This document shows, in pieces, positions 6,332-12,966 of a stretch of DNA of 12,966 nucleotides (position 1 is its first letter; the number at the start of each line of letters is the position of its first letter). The stretch is taken from contig JAZSHJ010000138.1 in NCBI GenBank assembly GCA_045533175.1, positions 1-12,966 of the forward strand, written 5' to 3'. The stretch comes from SIG588 sp045533175 (lineage in GTDB: Bacteria; Bacillota; Clostridia; Oscillospirales; Acutalibacteraceae). The position numbers and the translations under genes are program-made. Below the pieces are notes generated by a model. The model worked only from the letters and a program-made list of their open reading frames with translations, did not search any database and had not been told where the DNA came from.

Positions 6332-6364
6332 GACGTTCTCCTTTTACTATAGACGGTGACTACA

Positions 6365-6393
6365 ATTATACCATTGTAATGTGAGTTTGTAAA
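6365..6393 (-). promoter_or_regulatory. Promoter of sstT with extended -10
   Basis: On the minus strand TTTACA (6388-6393) and TATAAT (6365-6370) are 17 bases apart, with TGG directly before the -10 (extended -10). A TACAAT-N6-ATTGTA dyad (6361-6378) is centred on the -10 box and could be an operator, although AT-rich sequence gives such dyads by chance. Confidence 0.75.
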
Positions 6394-6467
6394 TCTTTAT
6401 TTTGAAACGGGAAACATGTATTTTTTTGTTGCTAACTATGCAGAATGTGCGGATGTGAATATTCTTC

Positions 6468-6496
6468 TTGACATCGAACTGGGCGAGTGTTACAAC
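6468..6496 (+). promoter_or_regulatory. Promoter of the giant secreted esterase gene
   Basis: A perfect TTGACA (6468-6473) is followed after 17 bases by TACAAC (6491-6496), with TG at 6488-6489 as an extended -10. Transcription would start near 6503, about 45 bases before the ATG. The 216-base divergent region (6332-6547) holds this and the sstT promoter and nothing else that I can identify. Confidence 0.6.
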
Positions 6497-6547
6497 AAAC
6501 CGTGTATTTATACGTGTTTTTTATCACATTTGAAAGGGGATACCACT

Positions 6548-6628
6548 ATGAAATTCAGACGTATGTTGGCGATCGTGTTGACGCTGGCGCTGTTCTGCTC
6601 GGCTGTGCCGTGCAGTTTTGCGTTTGCC
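6548..6628 (+). other. Sec signal peptide of the giant esterase
   Basis: Residues 1-27 have a basic start (MKFRR), a hydrophobic core (MLAIVLTLALF), and an AFA cleavage site before ETAPQAES. This supports export, and cleavage is predicted after A27. The two cysteines C17 and C22 are not in a lipobox (no L-x-x-C followed by mature sequence), so type I cleavage is more likely than lipidation. Confidence 0.85.
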
Positions 6629-9600
6629 GAAACCGCGCCGCAGGCGGAGAGCAATGCCGCGTTGTCGACCGACAACCGCGCGTTGTGCACCGCTTTTGAA
6701 AGCGCGACAGCGGCTGTCAGCGGGGCGGGGCCGTACACCTACGGCAATCTGTGGCGCCGTGACCTGACCATCGACACCAAGGATGTGGCGATGGAGGATC
6801 TCGCGTTGCAGTTCAGCATTTATTATTCGGACAGCGCGGACTACACCTCCAACGCGTTTTGGGAAGAGGCAACCGTCCGTATGTTTGCCACCACCGAATT
6901 TAACGCAGGAAAGAAAGTCGAGTGGAAAAAGAGCGATATCGTCCGCGCCGACGGCCAACCGCTGAAACCGGGCGTGTGGAACGACGTGGTGTTGCCGTTT
7001 TCGGTGGCTACGCTCAGCAACGGCACCTTTGATCCCGCTACCGATAGCCTGACCTTCATTTGGCCGGAGTTTATGGACGTCCAAAAGAACACTTGGACGG
7101 TGAAAATGGCCGATCTGTCGGTGGTGGATATGTCCCGCCCTGCGTTCAAACCGCAGCAGATCACCACGATTCCTTATGCTCAGACCTCTACGATAACGGG
7201 CAACGGCACCGACAAAGCCGCTGGTTACAGCAAGGGTGTGGGCATCTCGCCCGCCATGGATCTTTCGGATTACGATCCTGCCGACCTGGCGTTGCAGTTC
7301 GATCTGGAGATCCACAACGTCACCACTCCCGGCAGTATGCAACATTTCCACAGTTGGGGGGATGCCTGGATCGAACTTACCTCCTCGGGCACGTGGGATA
7401 AGAACGAGATCGGCTGGAGAATTTCTAATTTGCCGTATCGTGAAGGCAAACACACCTATACTTTGAAGTTTGCGGATGCCTCGGCAAGTGGCGGCTCGAT
7501 TGACTATGCCGCCATCAACTATATGCGTGCGTTCCAAGTGAACTGGCTTGCCGCGATGACGGATACGTATACCGTTACCTATTCGAACGTCTGCATCGTG
7601 GATCTCACCGAAGAGGCGCGTGATCCGATGGATAACTATGTGGTGGCTTCGATTCCCACTCCGAACAGTCTGACTCCCAGCGGTACGAGTTATGAGTACA
7701 GCTCGTGGGTGAGAGATATCACGGTGGATATGAGTGGTGTGAAGCCGAGTAATCTGGCACTTTCGGCACGTATCTTCTATATGGATACCGAAAATCCCGA
7801 AAGTAATGCGTTCATGGAAAAGAACACGGGTTACATCTTCCTGTCCGATACCTTCGCGGGTGAAAACGGCGGCACGAAGTTGGAATGGGGCGTCCAAGGC
7901 ATCAAAACGGTGGATGGCAGTCCCTTGCAACCCGGTGTGTGGAACGACGTGCTGTTGCCGTTCAACACCGCGCGTTCGGGCAAAGGATTTGATTTTGAAA
8001 ACAAGGATTTCACCTTCTTCTGGTGGCGCAATCTCTCGGTTCCCACCAACACCCACGTTGTCCGTTTGGTGGACGTGGCGGTGGTGGATATGAGTCGTGC
8101 GGCCGAAGTGGCGGAAGAACCCACGTACGATACCACCTATCTTGTGGGTGAGATTCCCTTCACGCTGGATAAGACGGTGGCGGTAGGGGGTACGTTTGCG
8201 CAAGGCAGTACCTTCGCGGCCATTGACGCATCGGCGCACAACCCTGCGAAACTCGCTTTGGAGATCGACATTACCGCGACGGGTGACGTGGCGGGCTTGA
8301 AAGGCGCGAACGGACAGATCGAATTGACTTCCGGGGGCGCATGCGACAAGAACGAATTGTCCTACAACATCGGTTCGATGGATTGGGAAGTGAATGAGCG
8401 CACCTATACGATCCCGCTTTCTATGATGAATAAAACGGGCGGCGAGATCGATCTTTCCGCCATCAACTACATGCGTGTCTATATCAGCGGTTGGTCCAAA
8501 GCGTTGACGGGTGCGGTCACCTTGAAGGTGACGGCGGTGCGTTTGGTGGATCTGACCTCCACCGAGCCGACCACCTTGTTGCCCACCGTGTTTTCGGACG
8601 GCATGCTGTTCCAGCAGAACAAGCCGATGAACATGTTCGGCTACGGCGAAGCGGGCACCAAAATGACCGCCGAATTGTACAAGGGCGAAGAAAAGTTGGA
8701 AACCGTTACCGCCACGGTGGATGAAACCGGCCGCTTTGACCTCGCATTTGCGGCGCGCAAGGGCGGTTACGATACCTATTCCATTCACGTATACGGCGGT
8801 GATCTGGATGAAACCATCAACGACGTGCTGATTGGTGAACTGTGGATCGCGGGCGGCCAGTCCAACATGGAACTGCAGATTGCCGTGGTGGCCGACAAGG
8901 ATGAAATGCTCGGCTGGAAAAACGAAAACGTGCGCGTGTTCTTTATGCCCACCAAACCGTCGGGCGAGGTGTTGTTGGATCCCGCGCGCGACATTGCCAA
9001 GGCCTACTGGCTGGACGGCACCGATACCAACACGTTGTCCTCTGCGTACATTTCCGCCACGGCGTTTGTGTTTGCAAACAAACTGCAAGAGCAGTTGGAT
9101 GTTCCCGTCGGTTTCCTGAACACCGCGATCGGTGCCACGCAGATCGAAGCGTGGATCTCCCGCGAAGCGATCGCGGCGGATACCACCTTGAAATCGGAAC
9201 TCTTCAAGCGCGGTCTTTACTACGACGAGGAATTCTGGTCCACCTCCAACGGCACCATGGCCACGTGGTATAACCAGAAGATCGGCCCGTTGGCGGGCTT
9301 GAACGTGGCGGGTGCCATCTGGTATCAGGGCGAAAGCAACTCGAATCGTTCGGAAATCTACGATATTGAACTGGCACTTTTGAAGAAGAGCTGGGGTGAA
9401 GTTTTCGGTTTTGAAAACGGCGACATGCCCTTCATCTTCGCACAGGTTGCGCCCTACCGTTACGATAACGGTTCTTCCAATCAGCAACACCTCGGCTATC
9501 TGGCCATGTATATGGAACGCGGTTGGAAACTGTGCGATGCCGACACCACCGCCATGCTTCCCATTTATGACCTGCCGCTCGATCACATGAGAGAGGACGG

Positions 9601-12600
9601 TGTGTCCACCACCAACCCGATCCACCCGCGTGTGAAGATGCCTGTGGGCGAACGCTTTGCCGCGGCGGCGATGAACATGGTGTACGGCGGCAACGAGGAA
9701 TACACCGCCCCCGTCTACAAATCCATGGAGATCAAAGATGGTGCGATCTACCTCACCTTTGATCGTGTGGGCGACGGACTGAAATCCATTGACGGCACGG
9801 CGAATCTGCACGGGTTCACCATTGCCGGCGCCGACGGCGTGTACGTGAACGCCGAAGCGGTGCTGGTGGATGCCGACACCGTGAAGGTGTGGAATAACCG
9901 TGTGAACGATCCGAAGAACGCGATGTATGCGTTCGACAACTTCAACCAAGGCGCGAACCTCGCAAACTCTGCGAACATTCCCGCCTCTCCCTTCCGCACG
10001 GTACAGTTGAACGACACCACTATGAAACCGGATGCGTCGCTTGACTATTTCACCGCGCAGGATTGGATGCTCGCGGATAAAGACGTGTGGGTGTACGATT
10101 CCGCTTTCACGCAGGAATACGCCACCGCCTTCCGTCCCTCCTTCTCCGTGACGGGCGCCGTCTACGGATATACCGACACCCTGCAAAAAGAAGGCACGGG
10201 CGCTCTGCGTGTGGATTTCGACGGCAACTTTACCGTCGCTCCCATCCTCACGTATGAAAGTGTGAAGCAATCCTTTGCGAAATATAACACCCTGTCGGTG
10301 TGGGTGATGAACGCGGGCAAAACCGCGGCGCAGCTCACCCTTACCGTGAACGGCACCACCGCCGTGAACACGGTGGACGGGGCGGCATCGGTGACACTCG
10401 CCGCCAATGCCGACAAATATCAACTGGTCACCTTCGATCTGTCGGCGGTGGATGCCGCGTCCTTCACGTTCGGCGGCACGGCGACGGCGGCAGGCACGCT
10501 GTTCTTCGATGGGTTCTCCTTCGGTATGACGGCGGCACAAACGGCCGAAGCCGATCTGAACGCGGCACAGAAAGCGATCGCGTTGGACGAGGCGGCCTAT
10601 GACGCGTACTTTGACGCGAAAAATTTGAACCTCTTCACCGCCGAATCGGTGGCAAACTACACGGCGGCGGTGAAAGCGGCCGAAGCGCTTGCGGACGACG
10701 CCTCTTTGCTTGACCGCTACGACACGCTGGAAGCGGTGAAAGCGGCGTATAACGGATTGGCAACGCTTTTGGATACCAACCGTGCGGTGGTTGATTTCAC
10801 CGATCCTGCGGGCGTGAAACACGACGGTGTGAAGAGCGTTACGGCTCTTACCCCCGTGCAAATTCCCGACACCGATCTGTACGGTGCGAAGATGAGCACC
10901 CATAACGCCGGCTTCACGCTTTCGTTGGCGGATATCGGCATCACGGCAGACGATCTTGCGAACGGCAAGCAACTCGCCTTCTCGGTCGAGTATTATATGC
11001 CGAGTGCCGTGCGCGCCGATACGCGTTTGGCGATACAGTTCGGCAGCGGCACCAACTACATTGTGTGGAACGGCTTCGGCGGTACTTCGTGGAACGGTCC
11101 GTGTGTGAACGAAAATGACGTGTTGCCGAAAAACCAAGTCGGGGTAGTGACCTTCCTCTTGGGTAAGGACATCATCTATTCTGCCCGCAACTACAACGGC
11201 ACCGGCACAACGACCACCTACGATTCGCTCACCGATGCCACCGCCATGTTGAACGGCACAAACATTGTTTTCCGCAAATATAACACGGGTTCCAACGATG
11301 CGTTCAACGGTGTGGACGATTTCTACATCCGTTCGGTCACCGTGTTCCCGGCTGAACGCTTGAGCGAGATCGAGAAAACGGATTACGAGTATATCGATTA
11401 CACCTATACTCCGAACCCCTATTATCCCGCCATTGTCCAAACGGTGAAAAGCGGTTTGTCGGTGTACGAGCACAACAGCGAAACGTGGGGCAACGATAAG
11501 ACTACCCAGCGTTTCCGTTACTACTGCGTGTCGGTAACCGATGCGAAGTCGGACGGCGTTAAGCGTGCGGACATTGAATTGACTATCTATGCCAAAGAAG
11601 GTTCGGCACTCAAGACGTTGCATCTGGATGCGCAGAAGTATTCAAAAGCGGAGCAAGAATCGCTCGGTCAAGGGGACTCCTACAAATACGGATATTCGCA
11701 AGACGTCACCTTTGTGGACGGCGTGGCGAAGGTCGTGTTTGAAGATGCGTTGCTTCTGAACGAACTCACCAGCGGTGCTTCCATCCGTATCCGTGACACA
11801 ATGTATGACCAGTCCACGGTGGACGGCAATTTTGTGTACACCGATCACCTCGGCGATGAGGTGCGGGATATCGCCCGTATTGAAGTGCGCGTGCTGAGCT
11901 GCGATCACGAAAACACCACGCTGGAAGGCAAAGTGGATGCGGATTGCGTGACCGACGGTTACACCGGCGATCTCGTCTGCGGCATCTGCGGCGAGACCAT
12001 CGAAGAAGGTGAAGTCATTCCTGCGAACGGCCATGACGAAGGCACGCTCGAAGGCAAAGTGGACGCGGATTGCGTGACCGACGGTTACACCGGCGATCTC
12101 ATCTGCGGCGTTTGCGGCGAAATCATCGAAGAAGGCGAAGTTATCCCGGCGAACGGCCATGACGAAGGCACGCTCGAAGGCAAAGTGGACGCGGACTGTG
12201 TGACCGACGGTTACACCGGCGATCTCATCTGCGGTGTCTGCGGCGAAACCATCGAAGAAGGTGAAGTCATCCCGGCCGGCGGCCACAACGAAGTGGTGGA
12301 AGGCAAAGTGGATGCGGTCATCAACGGCGCGGCGGGTTACACCGGCGACGTGGTGTGCGGCACCTGTGGCGAACTCATTCGTGAAGGCCAAGAGATCGTT
12401 ATCACCTTTGTGGACGGTTGCTATGCCGAAAACGGCAAACCCGTTTCCTACAAGGGCCTGATCAAGTACGAAGACAACCTTTACTACATCGGCAACTATG
12501 GCCGTGTGGTGACGGGCCGTTACTTCATCAGCACCCTGAACGGTCTGCTTGATAAAGCCGGTGCGTACTACTTCGACCAAAACGGCGTGATGGCACAGAC

Positions 12601-12966
12601 CGGCGTGTACGACGGCTTCTACTACAAAGACGGTGCGGTCGTTCCGTATGCGGGCATGGTGCAGGTCGGTGAAGACGTGTACTACGTTGTGGCGAACGGC
12701 GCGGTGCAGACCGGTCGTTACGCTCCCGTGACGCTCAACGGCTTTGCGAAGGGCAACTACTGCTTCGGTGCAGACGGCAGGATGCTGAAGAACGAAGTGG
12801 CAGGCGGCTTCTACTACGGCAACGACGGTCTTTGCGTGGCGTATCGCGGCTTGGTGAAAGCGGCGGACGGCGCCTACTACTACGTGGCGGGCAACGGTGC
12901 GGTCATTAAGAACAACGCGAACTTCTTTGTGACCACCACCAACGGCTACGTGGCGAAGGGCTTCTA
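6548..12966 (+). CDS. Giant secreted multidomain sialate O-acetylesterase-like protein (3' end outside the window)
   Basis: One frame stays open from the ATG at 6548 (AAGGGGA seven bases upstream) to the window edge: at least 2,139 residues. In order: signal peptide 1-27; duplicated beta-rich A-B-A-B region about 63-675; sialate O-acetylesterase/SGNH domain about 678-1153; carbohydrate-binding-like beta domain about 1180-1325; FIVAR helical module about 1332-1411; a second binding-like domain about 1412-1608; an unassigned segment about 1609-1784; four Cys/His repeats 1785-1950; and aromatic-rich repeats from 1968 on. The enzyme should remove O-acetyl groups from sialic acids or other glycans outside the cell, with binding domains holding substrate and C-terminal repeats possibly gripping the wall. 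It has its own promoter. No LPXTG motif is visible, but the true C-terminus is missing. Codon use is strongly GC-biased, with no TTA, CTA or TCA codon from 6548 to 11623. Confidence 0.9.
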   Translation, partial: MKFRRMLAIVLTLALFCSAVPCSFAFAETAPQAESNAALSTDNRALCTAFESATAAVSGAGPYTYGNLWRRDLTIDTKDVAMEDLALQFSIYYSDSADYTSNAFWEEATVRMFATTEFNAGKKVEWKKSDIVRADGQPLKPGVWNDVVLPFSVATLSNGTFDPATDSLTFIWPEFMDVQKNTWTVKMADLSVVDMSRPAFKPQQITTIPYAQTSTITGNGTDKAAGYSKGVGISPAMDLSDYDPADLALQFDLEIHNVTTPGSMQHFHSWGDAWIELTSSGTWDKNEIGWRISNLPYREGKHTYTLKFADASASGGSIDYAAINYMRAFQVNWLAAMTDTYTVTYSNVCIVDLTEEARDPMDNYVVASIPTPNSLTPSGTSYEYSSWVRDITVDMSGVKPSNLALSARIFYMDTENPESNAFMEKNTGYIFLSDTFAGENGGTKLEWGVQGIKTVDGSPLQPGVWNDVLLPFNTARSGKGFDFENKDFTFFWWRNLSVPTNTHVVRLVDVAVVDMSRAAEVAEEPTYDTTYLVGEIPFTLDKTVAVGGTFAQGSTFAAIDASAHNPAKLALEIDITATGDVAGLKGANGQIELTSGGACDKNELSYNIGSMDWEVNERTYTIPLSMMNKTGGEIDLSAINYMRVYISGWSKALTGAVTLKVTAVRLVDLTSTEPTTLLPTVFSDGMLFQQNKPMNMFGYGEAGTKMTAELYKGEEKLETVTATVDETGRFDLAFAARKGGYDTYSIHVYGGDLDETINDVLIGELWIAGGQSNMELQIAVVADKDEMLGWKNENVRVFFMPTKPSGEVLLDPARDIAKAYWLDGTDTNTLSSAYISATAFVFANKLQEQLDVPVGFLNTAIGATQIEAWISREAIAADTTLKSELFKRGLYYDEEFWSTSNGTMATWYNQKIGPLAGLNVAGAIWYQGESNSNRSEIYDIELALLKKSWGEVFGFENGDMPFIFAQVAPYRYDNGSSNQQHLGYLAMYMERGWKLCDADTTAMLPIYDLPLDHMREDGVSTTNPIHPRVKMPVGERFAAAAMNMVYGGNEEYTAPVYKSMEIKDGAIYLTFDRVGDGLKSIDGTANLHGFTIAGADGVYVNAEAVLVDADTVKVWNNRVNDPKNAMYAFDNFNQGANLANSANIPASPFRTVQLNDTTMKPDASLDYFTAQDWMLADKDVWVYDSAFTQEYATAFRPSFSVTGAVYGYTDTLQKEGTGALRVDFDGNFTVAPILTYESVKQSFAKYNTLSVWVMNAGKTAAQLTLTVNGTTAVNTVDGAASVTLAANADKYQLVTFDLSAVDAASFTFGGTATAAGTLFFDGFSFGMTAAQTAEADLNAAQKAIALDEAAYDAYFDAKNLNLFTAESVANYTAAVKAAEALADDASLLDRYDTLEAVKAAYNGLATLLDTNRAVVDFTDPAGVKHDGVKSVTALTPVQIPDTDLYGAKMSTHNAGFTLSLADIGITADDLANGKQLAFSVEYYMPSAVRADTRLAIQFGSGTNYIVWNGFGGTSWNGPCVNENDVLPKNQVGVVTFLLGKDIIYSARNYNGTGTTTTYDSLTDATAMLNGTNIVFRKYNTGSNDAFNGVDDFYIRSVTVFPAERLSEIEKTDYEYIDYTYTPNPYYPAIVQTVKSGLSVYEHNSETWGNDKTTQRFRYYCVSVTDAKSDGVKRADIELTIYAKEGSALKTLHLDAQKYSKAEQESLGQGDSYKYGYSQDVTFVDGVAKVVFEDALLLNELTSGASIRIRDTMYDQSTVDGNFVYTDHLGDEVRDIARIEVRVLSCDHENTTLEGKVDADCVTDGYTGDLVCGICGETIEEGEVIPANGHDEGTLEGKVDADCVTDGYTGDLICGVCGEIIEEGEVIPANGHDEGTLEGKVDADCVTDGYTGDLICGVCGETIEEGEVIPAGGHNEVVEGKVDAVINGAAGYTGDVVCGTCGELIREGQEIVITFVDGCYAENGKPVSYKGLIKYEDNLYYIGNYGRVVTGRYFISTLNGLLDKAGAYYFDQNGVMAQTGVYDGFYYKDGAVVPYAGMVQVGEDVYYVVANGAVQTGRYAPVTLNGFAKGNYCFGADGRMLKNEVAGGFYYGNDGLCVAYRGLVKAADGAYYYVAGNGAVIKNNANFFVTTTNGYVAKGF
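6734..8572 (+). repeat. Tandem duplication of a two-domain unit (A-B-A-B) at the N-terminus of the esterase
   Basis: Two units of about 320 residues repeat in tandem. A1 (about 63-200) and A2 (about 382-519) share SNAF, PGVWNDV (141-147 and 462-468), LPF and VVDMSR (192-197 and 512-517). B1 (about 205-360) and B2 (about 529-675) share IELTS or IELTSGG (from 275 and 591), DKNE, GG-ID and AINYMR (322-327 and 638-643). The pattern of alternating hydrophobic strands suggests beta-sandwich, binding-type domains. I cannot assign them to a named carbohydrate-binding family. The copies have diverged well beyond nucleotide identity, so the duplication is old. Confidence 0.8.
8579..10006 (+). other. 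Sialate O-acetylesterase (SGNH) catalytic domain region
   Basis: Residues about 678-1153 follow the sialate O-acetylesterase layout. A leading beta domain has LPTVFSDGMLFQQ. The nucleophile motif is GELWIAGGQSNME with S772. Then come VPVGFLNTAIGATQIEAW (G862, E867, W869), GAIWYQGESN (G928 to N931) and NPIHPRVK with likely catalytic H1026. A C-terminal beta segment ends in ASPFRTV. In many relatives the histidine motif reads D-I-H-P; here the residue two before His is Pro (P1024), with Asn at 1023, so an acidic partner is not in its usual place. D1012 and D1017 lie close by. Family assignment is firm; substrate (sialic acid, xylan or other acetylated glycan) is not decided by sequence. Confidence 0.88.
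10541..10780 (+). other. FIVAR-type helical module in the esterase
   Basis: Residues about 1332-1411 form an alanine-rich helical stretch with the FIVAR pattern: a helix with LNAAQKAIAL, FTAESVANYTAAVKAAE in the middle, and LEAVKAAYNGLATLL at the end. FIVAR modules are found in large extracellular glycan-active and surface proteins of Gram-positive bacteria, where they act as spacers or sugar-binding modules. It separates the two carbohydrate-binding-like domains. Confidence 0.75.
11921..12397 (+). repeat. Four tandem 126-bp-class repeats encoding Cys/His modules
   Basis: Units start at 11921, 12047, 12173 and 12296 (residues 1792, 1834, 1876 and 1917; spacing 42, 42 and 41 residues). Each contains LEGKVDADC, GYTGD and CGxCGE, and the full units end in a GH. 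Together they give a spaced H-x12-C-x10-C-x2-C set, for example H1787, C1800, C1811 and C1814, that could bind zinc. The fourth unit has lost the first Cys and the terminal His. The first three are nearly identical in DNA, so copy number may vary between strains. Confidence 0.9.
12449..12966 (+). repeat. Aromatic-rich 65-66-residue repeats, putative cell-wall-binding region (continues past the window)
   Basis: Repeats begin at residues 1968 (YKGL), 2034 (YAGM) and 2099 (YRGL). Each has the order YxGL/M, YYxxxNGxVxTGRY, TLNG, a YYF/CF-D-NG hairpin, then GFYYxxG. The GW/YY-type spacing resembles glucan- or choline-binding cell-wall repeats, suggesting non-covalent anchoring at the surface. The unit is longer than classic 20-residue choline-binding repeats, and the specific ligand is unknown. 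The third copy is cut by the window edge. Confidence 0.7.

Noticed and set aside
5138..6352. A 404-codon plus-strand frame
   Set aside because: It is the antisense of sstT, with His/Gln/Gly-rich low-information sequence. The minus strand carries unmistakable symporter motifs and a good ribosome-binding site.
6524..11623. A 1,699-codon open frame on the minus strand
   Set aside because: It is in exact register with the codons of the plus-strand esterase and stays open only because that gene lacks TTA, CTA and TCA codons. Its product is rich in His, Arg and Gly without recognisable domains, whereas the plus frame has a signal peptide and clear domain motifs.
11921..12397. Regular repeats considered as a CRISPR array
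   Set aside because: The units are 126 bases with no unique spacers and are translated in frame as Cys/His protein modules.
11642..12580. A 312-codon minus-strand frame with internal repeats
   Set aside because: It is the antisense image of the 126-bp repeats of the esterase gene and has the same register as the larger shadow frame.

Overview
The window reads as chromosomal DNA of a Gram-positive, strictly anaerobic Clostridia-type bacterium, probably an Oscillospiraceae/Ruminococcaceae-like gut or rumen organism. This is inference from protein families: an HTH regulator carrying a desulfoferrodoxin-like domain, a DUF5714 protein, an ammonia-type NadE with a cysteine hydrolase, and a giant secreted glycan-active protein with FIVAR and wall-binding-like repeats. 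Strong Shine-Dalgarno sequences, TGnTATAAT promoters and compact hairpin terminators fit the same assignment.

Layout. (1) Positions 1 to about 3,490 are AT-richer and hold short, independently terminated units: an XRE regulator fused to a superoxide-reductase-like domain (49-633); an endonuclease/exonuclease/phosphatase-family hydrolase (820-1530); an overlapping pair of a two-helix membrane protein and a YbjQ/UPF0145 protein (1708-1932, 1913-2230); and a fusion of DUF5714 with a low-molecular-weight-phosphatase-type arsenate reductase (2411-3487). (2) From about 3.67 kb the DNA becomes GC-richer. A two-gene operon encodes a nicotinamidase-like cysteine hydrolase and NAD+ synthase (3792-5057) behind a near-consensus promoter with a dyad over its -10 box. 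A hairpin that can serve both strands separates it from convergent sstT (5111-6331, minus). (3) After a 216-bp divergent promoter region, one secreted ORF runs from 6548 off the right edge (at least 2,139 residues). It has a signal peptide, a duplicated A-B-A-B beta-rich region, a sialate O-acetylesterase-type SGNH domain, a carbohydrate-binding-like domain, a FIVAR helical module, a second binding-like domain, four roughly 42-residue Cys/His repeats, and aromatic-rich 65-66-residue repeats.

Functionally, the first third looks like an accessory set of redox or metalloid-stress and orphan genes. The middle serves NAD salvage and Ser/Thr uptake. The last half is an extracellular enzyme that probably deacetylates sialic acids or plant polysaccharides while held on the cell surface. 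I found no RNA genes, CRISPR arrays, transposases or attachment sites. The most unusual items are the HTH/superoxide-reductase fusion, the DUF5714-ArsC fusion and the architecture of the giant esterase.
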